In this document: positions 1-5,779 of the stretch, piece by piece
Numbering within the stretch: the first letter of the stretch is position 1
Layout: every line of letters starts with the position of its first letter
DNA from: Nocardia sp.
GTDB lineage: Bacteria > Actinomycetota > Actinomycetes > Mycobacteriales > Mycobacteriaceae
DNA: 10,332 bases
NCBI GenBank assembly: GCA_013361595.1
Contig: JABFXT010000683.1
Location: forward strand, 1 to 10,332
Direction of reading: 5' to 3'
Translations under genes and position numbers: made by a program
The notes under the pieces: generated by a model
What the model was told of the DNA's origin: nothing
The model's database searches: none
What the model saw: only the letters and a program-made list of their open reading frames with translations

Positions 1-1
1 C

Positions 2-163
2 GGCTGGACCGATGTCTCCCGCTTCGCCACCCGCGGTATCCCGGCCGTGAACTTCGGTCCCGGCGACCCCAACCTCGCCCACAAACGCGACGAGCACGTT
101 CCGCTGGCACAGATCACCGCTGTCACCGAGATGCTGCGCGGCTACCTCACCGGTTCGCGCTAG
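2..163 (+). CDS. dapE: Succinyl-diaminopimelate desuccinylase, C-terminal end (5' truncated by window)
   Basis: The window opens inside this gene; 53 codons and the TAG stop are visible. DapE hydrolyses N-succinyl-LL-diaminopimelate to LL-diaminopimelate and succinate in the cytoplasm, in the lysine and peptidoglycan-precursor pathway. The visible tail reads [19 protein letters not shown], then AHKRDEHV at residues 26-33 of the fragment. This is the usual end of M20-family DapE: the small strand-loop GIPxVNFGPG, then the His that ligates the second metal within the HKxDE segment, then a closing helix. The catalytic domain with the other metal ligands lies outside the window. The assignment also fits the context, since dapE precedes LOG, folP2 and gpgS in related Mycobacteriales (from memory). 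A different M20 peptidase is possible but less likely. Confidence 0.88.
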   Translation, partial: GWTDVSRFATRGIPAVNFGPGDPNLAHKRDEHVPLAQITAVTEMLRGYLTGSR

Positions 164-178
164 CCGCCCCGCGAATCA

Positions 179-218
179 GCGACCCCGTTCGGGGCCACAC
201 CGCGCCGGGTTCGGTGCG
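179..218 (+). terminator. Weak paired hairpins after dapE
   Basis: Two small dyads follow the dapE stop. The first is CCCC-GTTC-GGGG (183-194). The second is CACCG and CGGTG at 198-202 and 212-216 around a 9-nt loop. There is no T-tract. In GC-rich actinobacteria such hairpins can end transcripts, but dyads of this size are also common by chance at this composition. The remaining bases up to 332 show no gene. Confidence 0.22.
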
Positions 219-332
219 ATCCATAGAGGTCGAGGCCCGCCTCGCCGTTGCGCCTTCGAAGCGACGAGGTCCGAGGGCCGCGACGGCACCACCTCGGGGG
301 CCTCGACCCGCACCGCCGCGGGCGGCGCCAAA

Positions 333-338
333 TACACT
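333..338 (+). promoter_or_regulatory. -10 element TACACT, predicted leaderless promoter of the first LOG gene
   Basis: TACACT fits the actinobacterial -10 TANNNT and ends 6 nt before the ATG at 345, so transcription would start at or next to the start codon. No Shine-Dalgarno sequence is visible (upstream bases gcgacc). No good -35 hexamer is seen. A CCGCC-GCG-GGCGG dyad lies just upstream at 313-325. Confidence 0.55.
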
Positions 339-344
339 GCGACC

Positions 345-1148
345 ATGTCAACCGACGCCGCCGAATCCGGGATGGCCGGCAAACCCAGAACCCGCTACCG
401 CGGGCCCATCATGTTCCGCCGGGAACGGACCCCGCGGGGCACCACCGCCGACCAGCATCTGCTGGACCAGCGCAGCGACAGCGACTGGGTGCACACCGAC
501 CCGTGGCGGGTCCTGCGGATCCAGGCCGAATTCGTGGAAGGCTTCGGCGCTCTCGCCGAGGTCCCGCGGGCGGTGAGCGTATTCGGTTCGGCGCGGACCG
601 ACCCCGGGCATCCGGAGTACCGGGCCGCGCGCGACCTGGGTGTCGCCCTGGCGAAAGCCGGATTCGCGGTGATCACCGGGGGTGGGCCCGGCGTGATGGA
701 GGCCGCCAACCGGGGGGCGTCCGAAGCGGGCGGCTACTCCATCGGGCTCGGTATCGAGCTGCCGTTCGAGCAGAGTCTCAACGACTGGGTCGATCTGGGG
801 ATCAACTTCCGGTACTTCTTCGTCCGCAAGACCATGTTCGTGAAGTACTCCCAGGCCTTCGTCTGTATGCCCGGCGGCTACGGAACCCTCGACGAACTGT
901 TCGAGGCGCTCACCCTCGTGCAGACCCGCAAGATCACCCGGTTCCCGATCATCCTGTTCGGCAGCAAGTACTGGGCACCGCTGGTGGAGTGGATCCGGAA
1001 CTCGCTGGCCGCCGACGGCCGTATCGCCCCGGGCGATATCGACCTGCTGCACATCACCGACGAGATCGACGATGTGGTCCGGATCATCCAGGAATACGCG
1101 CCCGGTAGCGCCACCGTCGATGCGGTCGGAACGGAGGACGAATGGTGA
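345..1148 (+). CDS. LOG-family (TIGR00730) Rossmann-fold protein, long form
   Basis: A 267-residue member of the LOG (LONELY GUY)/lysine-decarboxylase-like family. These cytoplasmic enzymes cleave nucleoside 5'-monophosphates to free base and ribose 5-phosphate. Visible signatures: AVSVFGSAR at about 76-84 opens the Rossmann domain; GGGPGVMEAAN at 112-122 is the phosphate-binding loop; FVRKTMF at 159-165 supplies the conserved Arg-Lys; PGGYGTLDE at 176-184 is the diagnostic PGGxGTxxE motif. The first 70 residues (RYRGPIMFRR ... DWVHTDPWRVLRIQAEFVEGF) are an extension typical of the longer actinobacterial subgroup and absent from short LOG proteins. The ATG at 345 is chosen because a -10 hexamer lies exactly 6 nt before it; Met10 (ATG at 372) is the alternative. 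The 3' end overlaps the next LOG gene by 7 nt, so the two are probably translated together. The true substrate is unknown. Confidence 0.9.
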   Translation: MSTDAAESGMAGKPRTRYRGPIMFRRERTPRGTTADQHLLDQRSDSDWVHTDPWRVLRIQAEFVEGFGALAEVPRAVSVFGSARTDPGHPEYRAARDLGVALAKAGFAVITGGGPGVMEAANRGASEAGGYSIGLGIELPFEQSLNDWVDLGINFRYFFVRKTMFVKYSQAFVCMPGGYGTLDELFEALTLVQTRKITRFPIILFGSKYWAPLVEWIRNSLAADGRIAPGDIDLLHITDEIDDVVRIIQEYAPGSATVDAVGTEDEW

Positions 1149-1693
1149 CCTCGCGAGCCTTCGCGTTGTGCGTGTACTGCTCGGCGAGCACCACCGACTC
1201 CGAACAGCTCGCGCTGGCCACCCGGGTCGGCGCCGAGGTGGCGCGGCGCGGGTGGCAACTGGTGTCCGGCGGCGGAAATGTCTCGATGATGGGTGCGCTG
1301 GCCACGGCGGCCCGGGCCGGCGGCGGGAACACGATCGGCGTCATCCCGAAACACCTGGTCCACCGGGAGGTGGCCGATGTGGACTCCGACGAACTGGTGG
1401 TCACCGACACGATGCGCCAGCGCAAACAGGTGATGGAGGATCGTGCCGACGCTTTCCTCACGCTGCCCGGCGGGATCGGCACTCTCGAAGAATTCTTCGA
1501 AACCTGGACCGGCGGTCATCTGGGCCAGCACGACAAACCGATGGCGATCCTGGATCCCGCGGGGCACTACAGCGGCCTGTTCACCTGGCTCGGGGAACTC
1601 CACGATCGCGGTTTCGTCCCGAAGGAGGCGCTGGACCGGATCACGGTGACGCCCGACCTCACGACGGCATTCGACGCGTTGGGCCGACGGTGA
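1142..1693 (+). CDS. LOG-family cytokinin riboside 5'-monophosphate phosphoribohydrolase, short form
   Basis: A 183-residue, normal-length LOG protein resembling M. tuberculosis Rv1205 (Log). LOG enzymes release the free base from cytokinin-type nucleotides or AMP-like substrates. Motifs in order: ALCVYCSAS at 8-16 (first strand and loop), GGGNVSMMG at 43-51 (phosphate loop), GVIPKHL at 66-72, MRQRKQVM at 91-98 (conserved Arg/Lys region), PGGIGTLEE at 109-117 (diagnostic motif), and a C-terminal helical part. The start is supported by a GGAGG Shine-Dalgarno at 1133-1137, four nt before the ATG, inside the end of the upstream LOG gene. The two genes overlap by 7 nt and form a transcription unit. 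In M. tuberculosis the homologue is a proteasome substrate whose build-up yields toxic aldehydes; whether that holds here cannot be read from sequence. Confidence 0.92.
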   Translation: MVTSRAFALCVYCSASTTDSEQLALATRVGAEVARRGWQLVSGGGNVSMMGALATAARAGGGNTIGVIPKHLVHREVADVDSDELVVTDTMRQRKQVMEDRADAFLTLPGGIGTLEEFFETWTGGHLGQHDKPMAILDPAGHYSGLFTWLGELHDRGFVPKEALDRITVTPDLTTAFDALGRR

Positions 1694-1820
1694 GGGTTTC
1701 GTCCGGTTCCGGGCGCTGACCGGCCGGCCGGTGCCGGAGCGCGGTACCGGCCGATGGGGTTGCGGTGCCGCGGTGGTGTGGGTGACTGCCGGGTCCGGCG
1801 CTGCTGCGTCGTACCCCGGG

Positions 1821-1836
1821 ACCTCGCACTCGAGGT
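1821..1836. promoter_or_regulatory. Inverted repeat ACCTCG-N4-CGAGGT upstream of folP2
   Basis: Perfect 6-bp arms (1821-1826 and 1831-1836) are separated by CACT. The repeat ends 7 bp before the predicted folP2 -10 hexamer and so lies in the -35/spacer zone, where an operator could act. The rest of the 1694-1855 gap shows nothing recognisable. It could also be a hairpin ending the LOG transcript, though it lies more than 120 nt past the LOG stop and lacks a T-tract. Confidence 0.35.
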
Positions 1837-1843
1837 GTCGCAA

Positions 1844-1849
1844 TAAACT
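1844..1849 (+). promoter_or_regulatory. -10 element TAAACT, predicted leaderless promoter of folP2-gpgS
   Basis: TAAACT ends 6 nt before the ATG at 1856 (spacer cggttc), the same spacing as for the first LOG gene. No Shine-Dalgarno is visible, so the transcript probably begins at the start codon. It separates folP2-gpgS from the LOG pair as its own unit. Confidence 0.6.
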
Positions 1850-1855
1850 CGGTTC

Positions 1856-2737
1856 ATGTTCGAGCCCGTCCGGCCGTCGCCGACTCTCTGCGGCCGGACC
1901 GTCGCGACGGATCGCGCGCTGGTGATGGCCATTGTGAACCGCACCCCGGATTCCTTTTACGACCGCGGGGCGACCTTCAGTGATTCCGCAGCGTTGGCCG
2001 CCGTGGAACGGGCGGTGGACGAGGGCGCCGATCTGGTGGATATCGGCGGGGTGAAGGCGGGGCCGGGGGAGCATGTGGACGCGGCCGAGGAGACGCGGCG
2101 AGTGGTGCCGTTCGTGGCCGCGATCCGCCAGGCCTATCCCGATCTGCTCATCAGTGTCGACACCTGGCGATCGGGGGTGGCGCGGGCCGCTGTGGCCGAG
2201 GGCGCGGACCTGATCAACGACACCTGGGCCGGCGCGGACCCGGAATTGGTGCCGGTGGCGGCCGAGACCGGGGCCGGGATCGTATGCAGCCATACCGGCG
2301 GCGCGGTGCCGCGGACACGGCCGCATCGGGTCCGGTACACCGATGTGGTGGCCGAGGTGACCGATACGGTCGTCGGGGCGGCCGAGCGGGCCGCGGCGGC
2401 GGGGGTGCGCCGGGATTCGATTCTCATCGACCCGACCCATGATTTCGGCAAGAACACTTATCACGGGCTCGCACTGTTGCGGGCAGCGGACGTTCTTGTT
2501 AAAAGCGGGTGGCCGGTCTTGATGGCGCTGAGCAACAAGGATTTCATCGGAGAGACATTAGGTGTCGGACTTTCCGAACGGCTGGAGGGCACATTGGCGG
2601 CAACAGCATGGTCGGCCGCGGCCGGTGCTCGCGTTTTCCGTGTGCACGAGGTCGCCGCGACCCGTCGCGTCGTGGACATGATCGCCGCGATCCAGGGCAT
2701 CCGGCCCCCCGTACGAACTCTGCGAGGTCTCGTATGA
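1856..2737 (+). CDS. folP2: Dihydropteroate synthase paralogue FolP2
   Basis: A 293-residue TIM-barrel protein of the dihydropteroate synthase family, clearly of the FolP2 branch (Rv1207-like). The family scaffold is intact: MAIVNRTPDSFYDRG at 24-38, SVDTWR at 100-105, IVCSHTGG at 142-149, LSNK at 225-228 and FRVHEV at 261-266. However, the catalytic loops differ from true FolP. The second loop, GGxSTRPGA in FolP, reads GGVKAGPGE at 64-72. The pterin-site DPGIGFGKT reads DPTHDFGKN at 192-200. The first loop has Arg29 and Tyr35 where NVTPDSFSD is usual. FolP2 of M. tuberculosis is reported to lack detectable dihydropteroate synthase activity, so a folate role should not be assumed. Its invariable neighbour gpgS (4-nt ATGA overlap) points to methylglucose-lipopolysaccharide or related metabolism. 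The start is set by the -10 at 1844-1849. Confidence 0.93.
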   Translation: MFEPVRPSPTLCGRTVATDRALVMAIVNRTPDSFYDRGATFSDSAALAAVERAVDEGADLVDIGGVKAGPGEHVDAAEETRRVVPFVAAIRQAYPDLLISVDTWRSGVARAAVAEGADLINDTWAGADPELVPVAAETGAGIVCSHTGGAVPRTRPHRVRYTDVVAEVTDTVVGAAERAAAAGVRRDSILIDPTHDFGKNTYHGLALLRAADVLVKSGWPVLMALSNKDFIGETLGVGLSERLEGTLAATAWSAAAGARVFRVHEVAATRRVVDMIAAIQGIRPPVRTLRGLV

Positions 2738-3672
2738 AGTTTCCCCAGCACGAGCCCGGCTGGGCGTCCACCAATACCTGGGACACCCCGGACTGGCCGG
2801 TGACCGAGCTGGTCGCCGCCAAGGCCGGCCGCACCGTCTCGGTGGTGCTGCCGGCGCTGAACGAAGAGCGAACCGTTGCCGAGGTGGTGTCCAGTATCCG
2901 TCCACTGTTGGGCACGCTGGTGGACGAACTGGTGGTCCTGGACTCCGGATCGACCGATGCCACCGCCGAACGCGCCCGCGCGGCGGGAGCCGAGGTGATC
3001 ACCCGGGAACAGGCGGTGCCCGAATTGGAGCCCTTCCCGGGCAAGGGCGAGGTGCTGTGGCGTTCGCTGGCGGTGACCAGTGGTGATCTGGTGGCCTTCG
3101 TCGATTCCGATCTGATCGATCCGGACCCGGCATTCGTGCCGAAACTACTCGGTCCGCTGCTCACCACACCCGATCTGCATCTGGTGAAGGCCTACTATCG
3201 GCGTCCGCTGCGGCACGGTGGCGAGGTGGACGCGCACGGTGGCGGCCGGGTGACCGAACTCGTCGCGCGGCCGCTGCTGGCGGCCCTGCGGCCGGGGCTG
3301 ACCCAGGTGCTGCAGCCGCTGGGCGGCGAGTATGCCGGGACCCGGGAGTTGCTGACAGCTGTCCCGTTCGCGCCGGGCTACGGCGTGGAGATCGGGTTGT
3401 TGCTCGATACCTACGATCGGCTGGGGCTGAGCGCGATCGGACAGGTCAATCTCGGGGTCCGGACGCATCGCAACCGGCCGCTGGCCGATCTCGGGGTGAT
3501 GAGCCGGCAGATTCTGGGCACGGTGCTGGGCCGCAGCGGTGTCGCGGATTCGGGAGCGGCACTGACCCAGTTCCCGTTGGTCGGCGACGAGTTCACTCCG
3601 CACAGTACGTCGGTGGACCTGGTCGACCGGCCGCCCATGAACACCATCCGGCCCGACGTCGCGGCCGCCTGA
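2734..3672 (+). CDS. gpgS: Glucosyl-3-phosphoglycerate synthase
   Basis: A 312-residue GT-A fold glycosyltransferase (family GT81). It transfers glucose from a nucleotide sugar to 3-phosphoglycerate, the first step of methylglucose lipopolysaccharide synthesis. Motifs: SVVLPALNEE at 36-45 (nucleotide-sugar strand and loop), VVLDSGSTDAT at 67-77, FPGKGEVLWRS at 101-111, the metal-binding DSD at 124-126, VKAYYRRP at 151-158, LQPLGGEYAGTRELL at 193-207, GYGVEIGLLLD at 215-225 with Glu219, and RTHRNRP at 243-249 with the conserved His245. Length and motifs match mycobacterial GpgS (about 324 residues). The ATG at 2734 overlaps the folP2 stop as ATGA and has GAGG six nt upstream; a longer reading frame extends back into folP2 but lacks family homology there. 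The product is convergent with the membrane-protein gene beyond. Confidence 0.95.
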   Translation: MKFPQHEPGWASTNTWDTPDWPVTELVAAKAGRTVSVVLPALNEERTVAEVVSSIRPLLGTLVDELVVLDSGSTDATAERARAAGAEVITREQAVPELEPFPGKGEVLWRSLAVTSGDLVAFVDSDLIDPDPAFVPKLLGPLLTTPDLHLVKAYYRRPLRHGGEVDAHGGGRVTELVARPLLAALRPGLTQVLQPLGGEYAGTRELLTAVPFAPGYGVEIGLLLDTYDRLGLSAIGQVNLGVRTHRNRPLADLGVMSRQILGTVLGRSGVADSGAALTQFPLVGDEFTPHSTSVDLVDRPPMNTIRPDVAAA

Positions 3673-3709
3673 ACCGCCGGGCCGGAGCCGTCGGCGATAT
3701 CAGCGGTTC
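3671..3709. terminator. Possible bidirectional terminator between convergent genes
   Basis: Perfect 7-bp arms GAACCGC (3671-3677) and GCGGTTC (3703-3709) flank 25 nt. They bracket the 27-nt gap between the gpgS stop and the convergent stop at 3700. Position favours a terminator serving both strands. The long loop and lack of T-tracts weaken the call. Confidence 0.35.
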
Positions 3710-4173
3710 CGGTCCGGTTGCCCGGTCCCGGGTTCTTCTCGGCTCCCCGGGGCCGCGTCCGCCCGGGACTCCGGTGTCCGATCATCCGGCGCACCGGGCA
3801 CGTCGTCGGCCGCGGCTGCGGCAGCACCGGTGGGCCGCGCGCCGGCATCGAGGTGGGTGGGTTCCCGCGGCGTCTCCACGCCCTCCCGCGCCTCGACGCC
3901 CGCGGATTCGACGCCCGCGGAATCGAGGTCCACGGAAGCGTCGTCCGGCGCTGTCCGCTCGGGTTCCGTCGTTCCGGCGGTATCCGCCTGTTCGTCGGGT
4001 TCGCCCGCCGCGGCCTGCTCCTCGGGTTCCTGCTCGTGTTCGAGGCGGGCCTGGAGTTCCGCGACCGTCACATACTCGCTGTCGGCGGTATCGGGCGTGC
4101 GCAGCCACAGGATCACGGTAATCAGCAATCCCACCGCGACCAGGACAATTGCCACGATGATCAACGCATTCAC
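3700..4173 (-). CDS. Small single-pass membrane protein with acidic Pro/Ala-rich tail, function unknown
   Basis: A 157-residue protein not recognised as a named family. Residues 3-25 (ALIIVAIVLVAVGLLITVILWL) form one strong hydrophobic helix directly at the N-terminus, followed by RTPD. The rest is hydrophilic and low-complexity: a short helical-looking stretch EYVTVAELQARLEHEQEPEEQ at about 33-53, then an Asp/Glu/Pro/Ala-rich tail with a duplicated SAGVE unit near 85-94 and a poly-Ala run at 117-122. The tail looks disordered. Topology is not certain; a positive residue after the helix (Arg25) hints at a cytoplasmic tail. The GTG at 4173 is chosen because GGAGG (4179-4183) lies five nt before it; a GTG at 4185 in the same frame would overlap that site. 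It lies downstream of tatB and the HTH gene but after a putative terminator. Confidence 0.68.
   Translation of the reverse strand: MNALIIVAIVLVAVGLLITVILWLRTPDTADSEYVTVAELQARLEHEQEPEEQAAAGEPDEQADTAGTTEPERTAPDDASVDLDSAGVESAGVEAREGVETPREPTHLDAGARPTGAAAAAADDVPGAPDDRTPESRADAAPGSREEPGTGQPDRNR
3893..3922. repeat. 15-bp tandem duplication inside the membrane-protein gene
   Basis: Two adjacent copies of TCGACGCCCGCGGAT/A (3893-3907 and 3908-3922) differ at one base. Because the unit is a multiple of three, it duplicates five residues (the SAGVE repeat) without shifting frame. It may vary in copy number between strains. Confidence 0.8.
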
Positions 4174-4239
4174 CTGCGCCTCCACGAATTATCTCTTCGG
4201 AGCCGGACATCGCCACGATGCACCGAGCGGCGCAATGTA

Positions 4240-4245
4240 ATTCTA
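4240..4245 (-). promoter_or_regulatory. Tentative -10 (TAGAAT) for the small membrane-protein gene
   Basis: On the minus strand TAGAAT lies about 65 nt before the GTG start, giving a leader that carries the GGAGG site. A TTGACC hexamer (4268-4273) lies 22 nt upstream, too far for a standard pair, so only the -10 is suggested. The surrounding 4174-4417 gap has a CCGGGCCCGG palindrome but no gene that I can support. Confidence 0.25.
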
Positions 4246-4368
4246 TGGCTATCGAACCCCCGGGCCCGGTCAACCGGTCGCGGTAAAGGTAAATCGGTCT
4301 ACTGCGCACAGGGTAGCAATTGTTCGACCAGCTGATATTCGCTGTAGCTATCGCGGTTTCGGCGTGTC

Positions 4369-4394
4369 GGAAAAGTACCGGCCCCGGCTTTTCC
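4369..4394 (-). terminator. Hairpin downstream of the HTH gene
   Basis: Arms GGAAAAG (4369-4375) and CTTTTCC (4388-4394) pair perfectly around a 12-nt GC-rich loop. On the minus strand the hairpin begins 24 nt after the stop of the HTH gene. There is no T-tract, which is common for actinobacterial terminators. Confidence 0.45.
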
Positions 4395-4417
4395 CGTCTC
4401 CGGTGCGTGTGGTGCGG

Positions 4418-5278
4418 TCAGCGCCGCTGGCGTACCGCCTGCGGGCGGGAATCCACCGGTTCGTGGAGATAGACCGGGGTGAGCAGATCCGCGTCCACCG
4501 GTTCGCCGGTGGTGCGCTCGTAACGGACACCGACCAGTACCGAGAAGCGGCGATTGGCCGCGCGCTCGTGCAGGGTCGCCAGCCGGGTGGCCAGCAATCG
4601 GACCGCGCCGAGCGAACCCGGTGGGTGCAGTCCGTCGAGAACGAGCACCGAACCGCGGCCGTCCGGGCGCGGGAGCCGGGCCAGGTAGGCGATATCGTGC
4701 GGCTCCGGGCCGGCCGGCCGGTAGATCCGCCGGGCGGCCCGGTCCTCGATACCGCGGCGGCCGTCCCCGGGCCGGGCGACCGCGCGGCGTAGCCGGGGAT
4801 CGGCGGCGATGAGATGCCGCAGGCTGGGGGAGAGCTCGGGGCCGCCGAGCACGATCAGCCCGTCGCGGAGCAGATCGATCGGGCGTCCCGGTGCGAACGG
4901 TTCGATGGTGACCGCGAACCCGAGTTCCCGTAGCTGTTCGGCGAGCCGCGGCGCGGCCGCCGGATCCGGCGCCCCGATCAGCCTGCCCGCGCGGGTATCC
5001 GGGATCAGCAGAGTGAGCGGCCCGTGCCCGAAGAACAATCCCTCCGGCGCCGGGCCCTGCGTACTCACCTGGTGGATTCGGGCGCGGGAAAGTCCGGCGG
5101 CGGCGCCGATTCTGGCGAAAGTCCACCCCTCGGCGTGTAACTCCCGGATCACCGCGCGCCGAATTCGGGTGAGCTCGTTGATGGTCTGCTGAGCCGCTGC
5201 GACACCTTCGGTGGCGGCCTTGAGTCGCTCGACTTTGTCTTCGATCGCGAAAATTCTCGCCACGTCATCGGCCGACAT
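4418..5278 (-). CDS. Unrecognised HTH protein with C-terminal alpha/beta-like domain
   Basis: A 286-residue protein I cannot name. Residues 1-37 look like a charged helix (FAIEDKVERLKAATEGVAAAQQ). Residues 38-72 are a convincing helix-turn-helix of the sigma region 4/winged type: RAVIRELHAEGWTFARIGAA, then GLSRARIHQV as recognition helix. A linker with Gly/Pro (STQGPAPEGLFFGHG) leads to about 190 residues of alternating hydrophobic strands and helices: LTLLIPD at 88-94, AEQLRELGFAVTIEPF at 113-128, LLRDGLIVLGGPELSP at 136-151, HDIAYLARLPRPDGRGSVLVLDGLHPPGSLGAVRLLATRL at 194-233 and RFSVLVGVRYE at 244-254. The DxAYLxRLPRPDGRG block and the GGPxxSP block look like conserved functional motifs, recalling uncharacterised actinobacterial proteins. 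A role as ligand-responsive regulator is inference. ATG 5278 fits a -10 six nt upstream inside a palindrome. It follows tatB by 51 nt. Confidence 0.85.
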   Translation of the reverse strand: MSADDVARIFAIEDKVERLKAATEGVAAAQQTINELTRIRRAVIRELHAEGWTFARIGAAAGLSRARIHQVSTQGPAPEGLFFGHGPLTLLIPDTRAGRLIGAPDPAAAPRLAEQLRELGFAVTIEPFAPGRPIDLLRDGLIVLGGPELSPSLRHLIAADPRLRRAVARPGDGRRGIEDRAARRIYRPAGPEPHDIAYLARLPRPDGRGSVLVLDGLHPPGSLGAVRLLATRLATLHERAANRRFSVLVGVRYERTTGEPVDADLLTPVYLHEPVDSRPQAVRQRR

Positions 5279-5284
5279 GTGCGA

Positions 5285-5290
5285 AGTCTA
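5285..5290 (-). promoter_or_regulatory. -10 element TAGACT, predicted leaderless promoter of the HTH gene
   Basis: Read on the minus strand, TAGACT ends 6 nt before the ATG at 5278 (spacer tcgcac), the same geometry as four to six other starts in this window. The hexamer lies within the palindrome at 5285-5293, so a protein bound there would block polymerase. Confidence 0.55.
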
Positions 5291-5320
5291 GACAGCGAGT
5301 CGCTGAACTGCGTCTAGACT
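5285..5320. promoter_or_regulatory. Nested palindromic operator candidate in front of the HTH gene
   Basis: Arms AGTCTAGAC (5285-5293) and GTCTAGACT (5312-5320) form a perfect 9-bp inverted repeat. Each contains GTCTAGAC, itself an 8-bp palindrome (5286-5293 and 5312-5319), so the sites are both direct and inverted copies, 26 bp apart. Between them lies a further perfect dyad, CAGCG-AGT-CGCTG (5293-5305). The element starts 7 bp upstream of the HTH start codon and covers its -10. Autoregulation is the simplest reading. It could also form a hairpin ending the tatB transcript, whose stop lies 9 bp beyond. Confidence 0.65.
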
Positions 5321-5329
5321 GGTTGACGC

Positions 5330-5746
5330 TCAGGTGGCGTCGGTATCGATCGGGGGACGTTCGTTGCGCTCCAAGGGTTTATCCGAACTGGGCTTCGGGT
5401 AATCTGGCATGCCGCTGTGGGTGCCCAGAACATTCTTGCTGTCCGGTAGTGCACCGTCCAGATCCCGGAAAAGGGAATCATCGCCGTTCAGAAGATGTTT
5501 CGTCACTACCGAACGCGGTGACATCCCCCGTAATTCCTGAAGGTCCGCGAGTGGTTTACGCAGTTCCTCGAATTCGGGCCCGAGTTCGGAGCGCAATTGC
5601 GAAGTCGCGCCGGTGGCGTAATCGCGAACTTGGCGCAAACTGCGCGCAGTCCACCGCGCGGCGCCGGGTAGGCGCTCCGGGCCGAGGATTACGAGGGCGG
5701 CGACGAGTAGCACGAGCATCTCGCCCCACCCGATACTGCTGAACAC
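5330..5746 (-). CDS. tatB: Sec-independent protein translocase subunit TatB
   Basis: A 138-residue TatB. It is the substrate-receptor subunit that works with TatC, and with TatA to move folded twin-arginine proteins across the cytoplasmic membrane. The N-terminus [20 protein letters not shown] (1-20) is the short periplasmic end plus transmembrane helix, with the conserved Glu at position 9. GPERLP at 22-27 is the hinge motif, then an amphipathic helix ([20 protein letters not shown], about 31-50) and a polar, variable C-terminus ending in acidic residues. The MFxxIGWGE start separates TatB from TatA. The GTG start is supported by TAGCCT ending 6 nt upstream and the family's fixed N-terminus. 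It follows htrA by 33 nt on the same strand, as in the mycobacterial sigE-rseA-htrA-tatB order, but probably has its own promoter too. Confidence 0.95.
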   Translation of the reverse strand: MFSSIGWGEMLVLLVAALVILGPERLPGAARWTARSLRQVRDYATGATSQLRSELGPEFEELRKPLADLQELRGMSPRSVVTKHLLNGDDSLFRDLDGALPDSKNVLGTHSGMPDYPKPSSDKPLERNERPPIDTDAT

Positions 5747-5752
5747 TCCTAC

Positions 5753-5758
5753 AGGCTA
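5753..5758 (-). promoter_or_regulatory. -10 element TAGCCT, predicted leaderless promoter of tatB
   Basis: On the minus strand TAGCCT ends 6 nt before the tatB GTG (spacer gtagga). The AGGA run directly abuts the start codon, too close to serve as a normal ribosome binding site. This lies in the 33-nt htrA-tatB gap and would let tatB be expressed apart from the stress operon. Confidence 0.5.
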
Positions 5759-5779
5759 CCCGGCGCCGCGACCAGCGGG

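Noticed and set aside
878..2464. A 528-codon open frame on the minus strand
   Set aside because: It is antisense to both LOG genes and folP2, which have clear family motifs; its own translation is His/Arg/Pro-rich without any domain. Long antisense frames are expected at this GC content.
2509..2733. A 75-residue N-terminal extension of gpgS
   Set aside because: It overlaps the conserved end of folP2 in another frame and reads as low-complexity Arg/Gly sequence; the ATG at 2734 with GAGG upstream gives the normal family N-terminus.
4259..4280. CCGGGCCCGG palindrome and repeated GACCGG near 4261-4280
   Set aside because: Short GC-only palindromes are frequent at this composition; there is no clear link to a promoter.
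4299..5126. A 275-codon minus-strand frame overlapping the HTH gene
   Set aside because: Arg/Pro/Gly-rich shadow of the 4418-5278 gene in another frame; it has no HTH and no plausible start signal.
5323..5349. Plus-strand TTGACG and TATCGA resembling a promoter
   Set aside because: The spacing is 15 nt and no plus-strand gene follows; it reads into the antisense strand of tatB.
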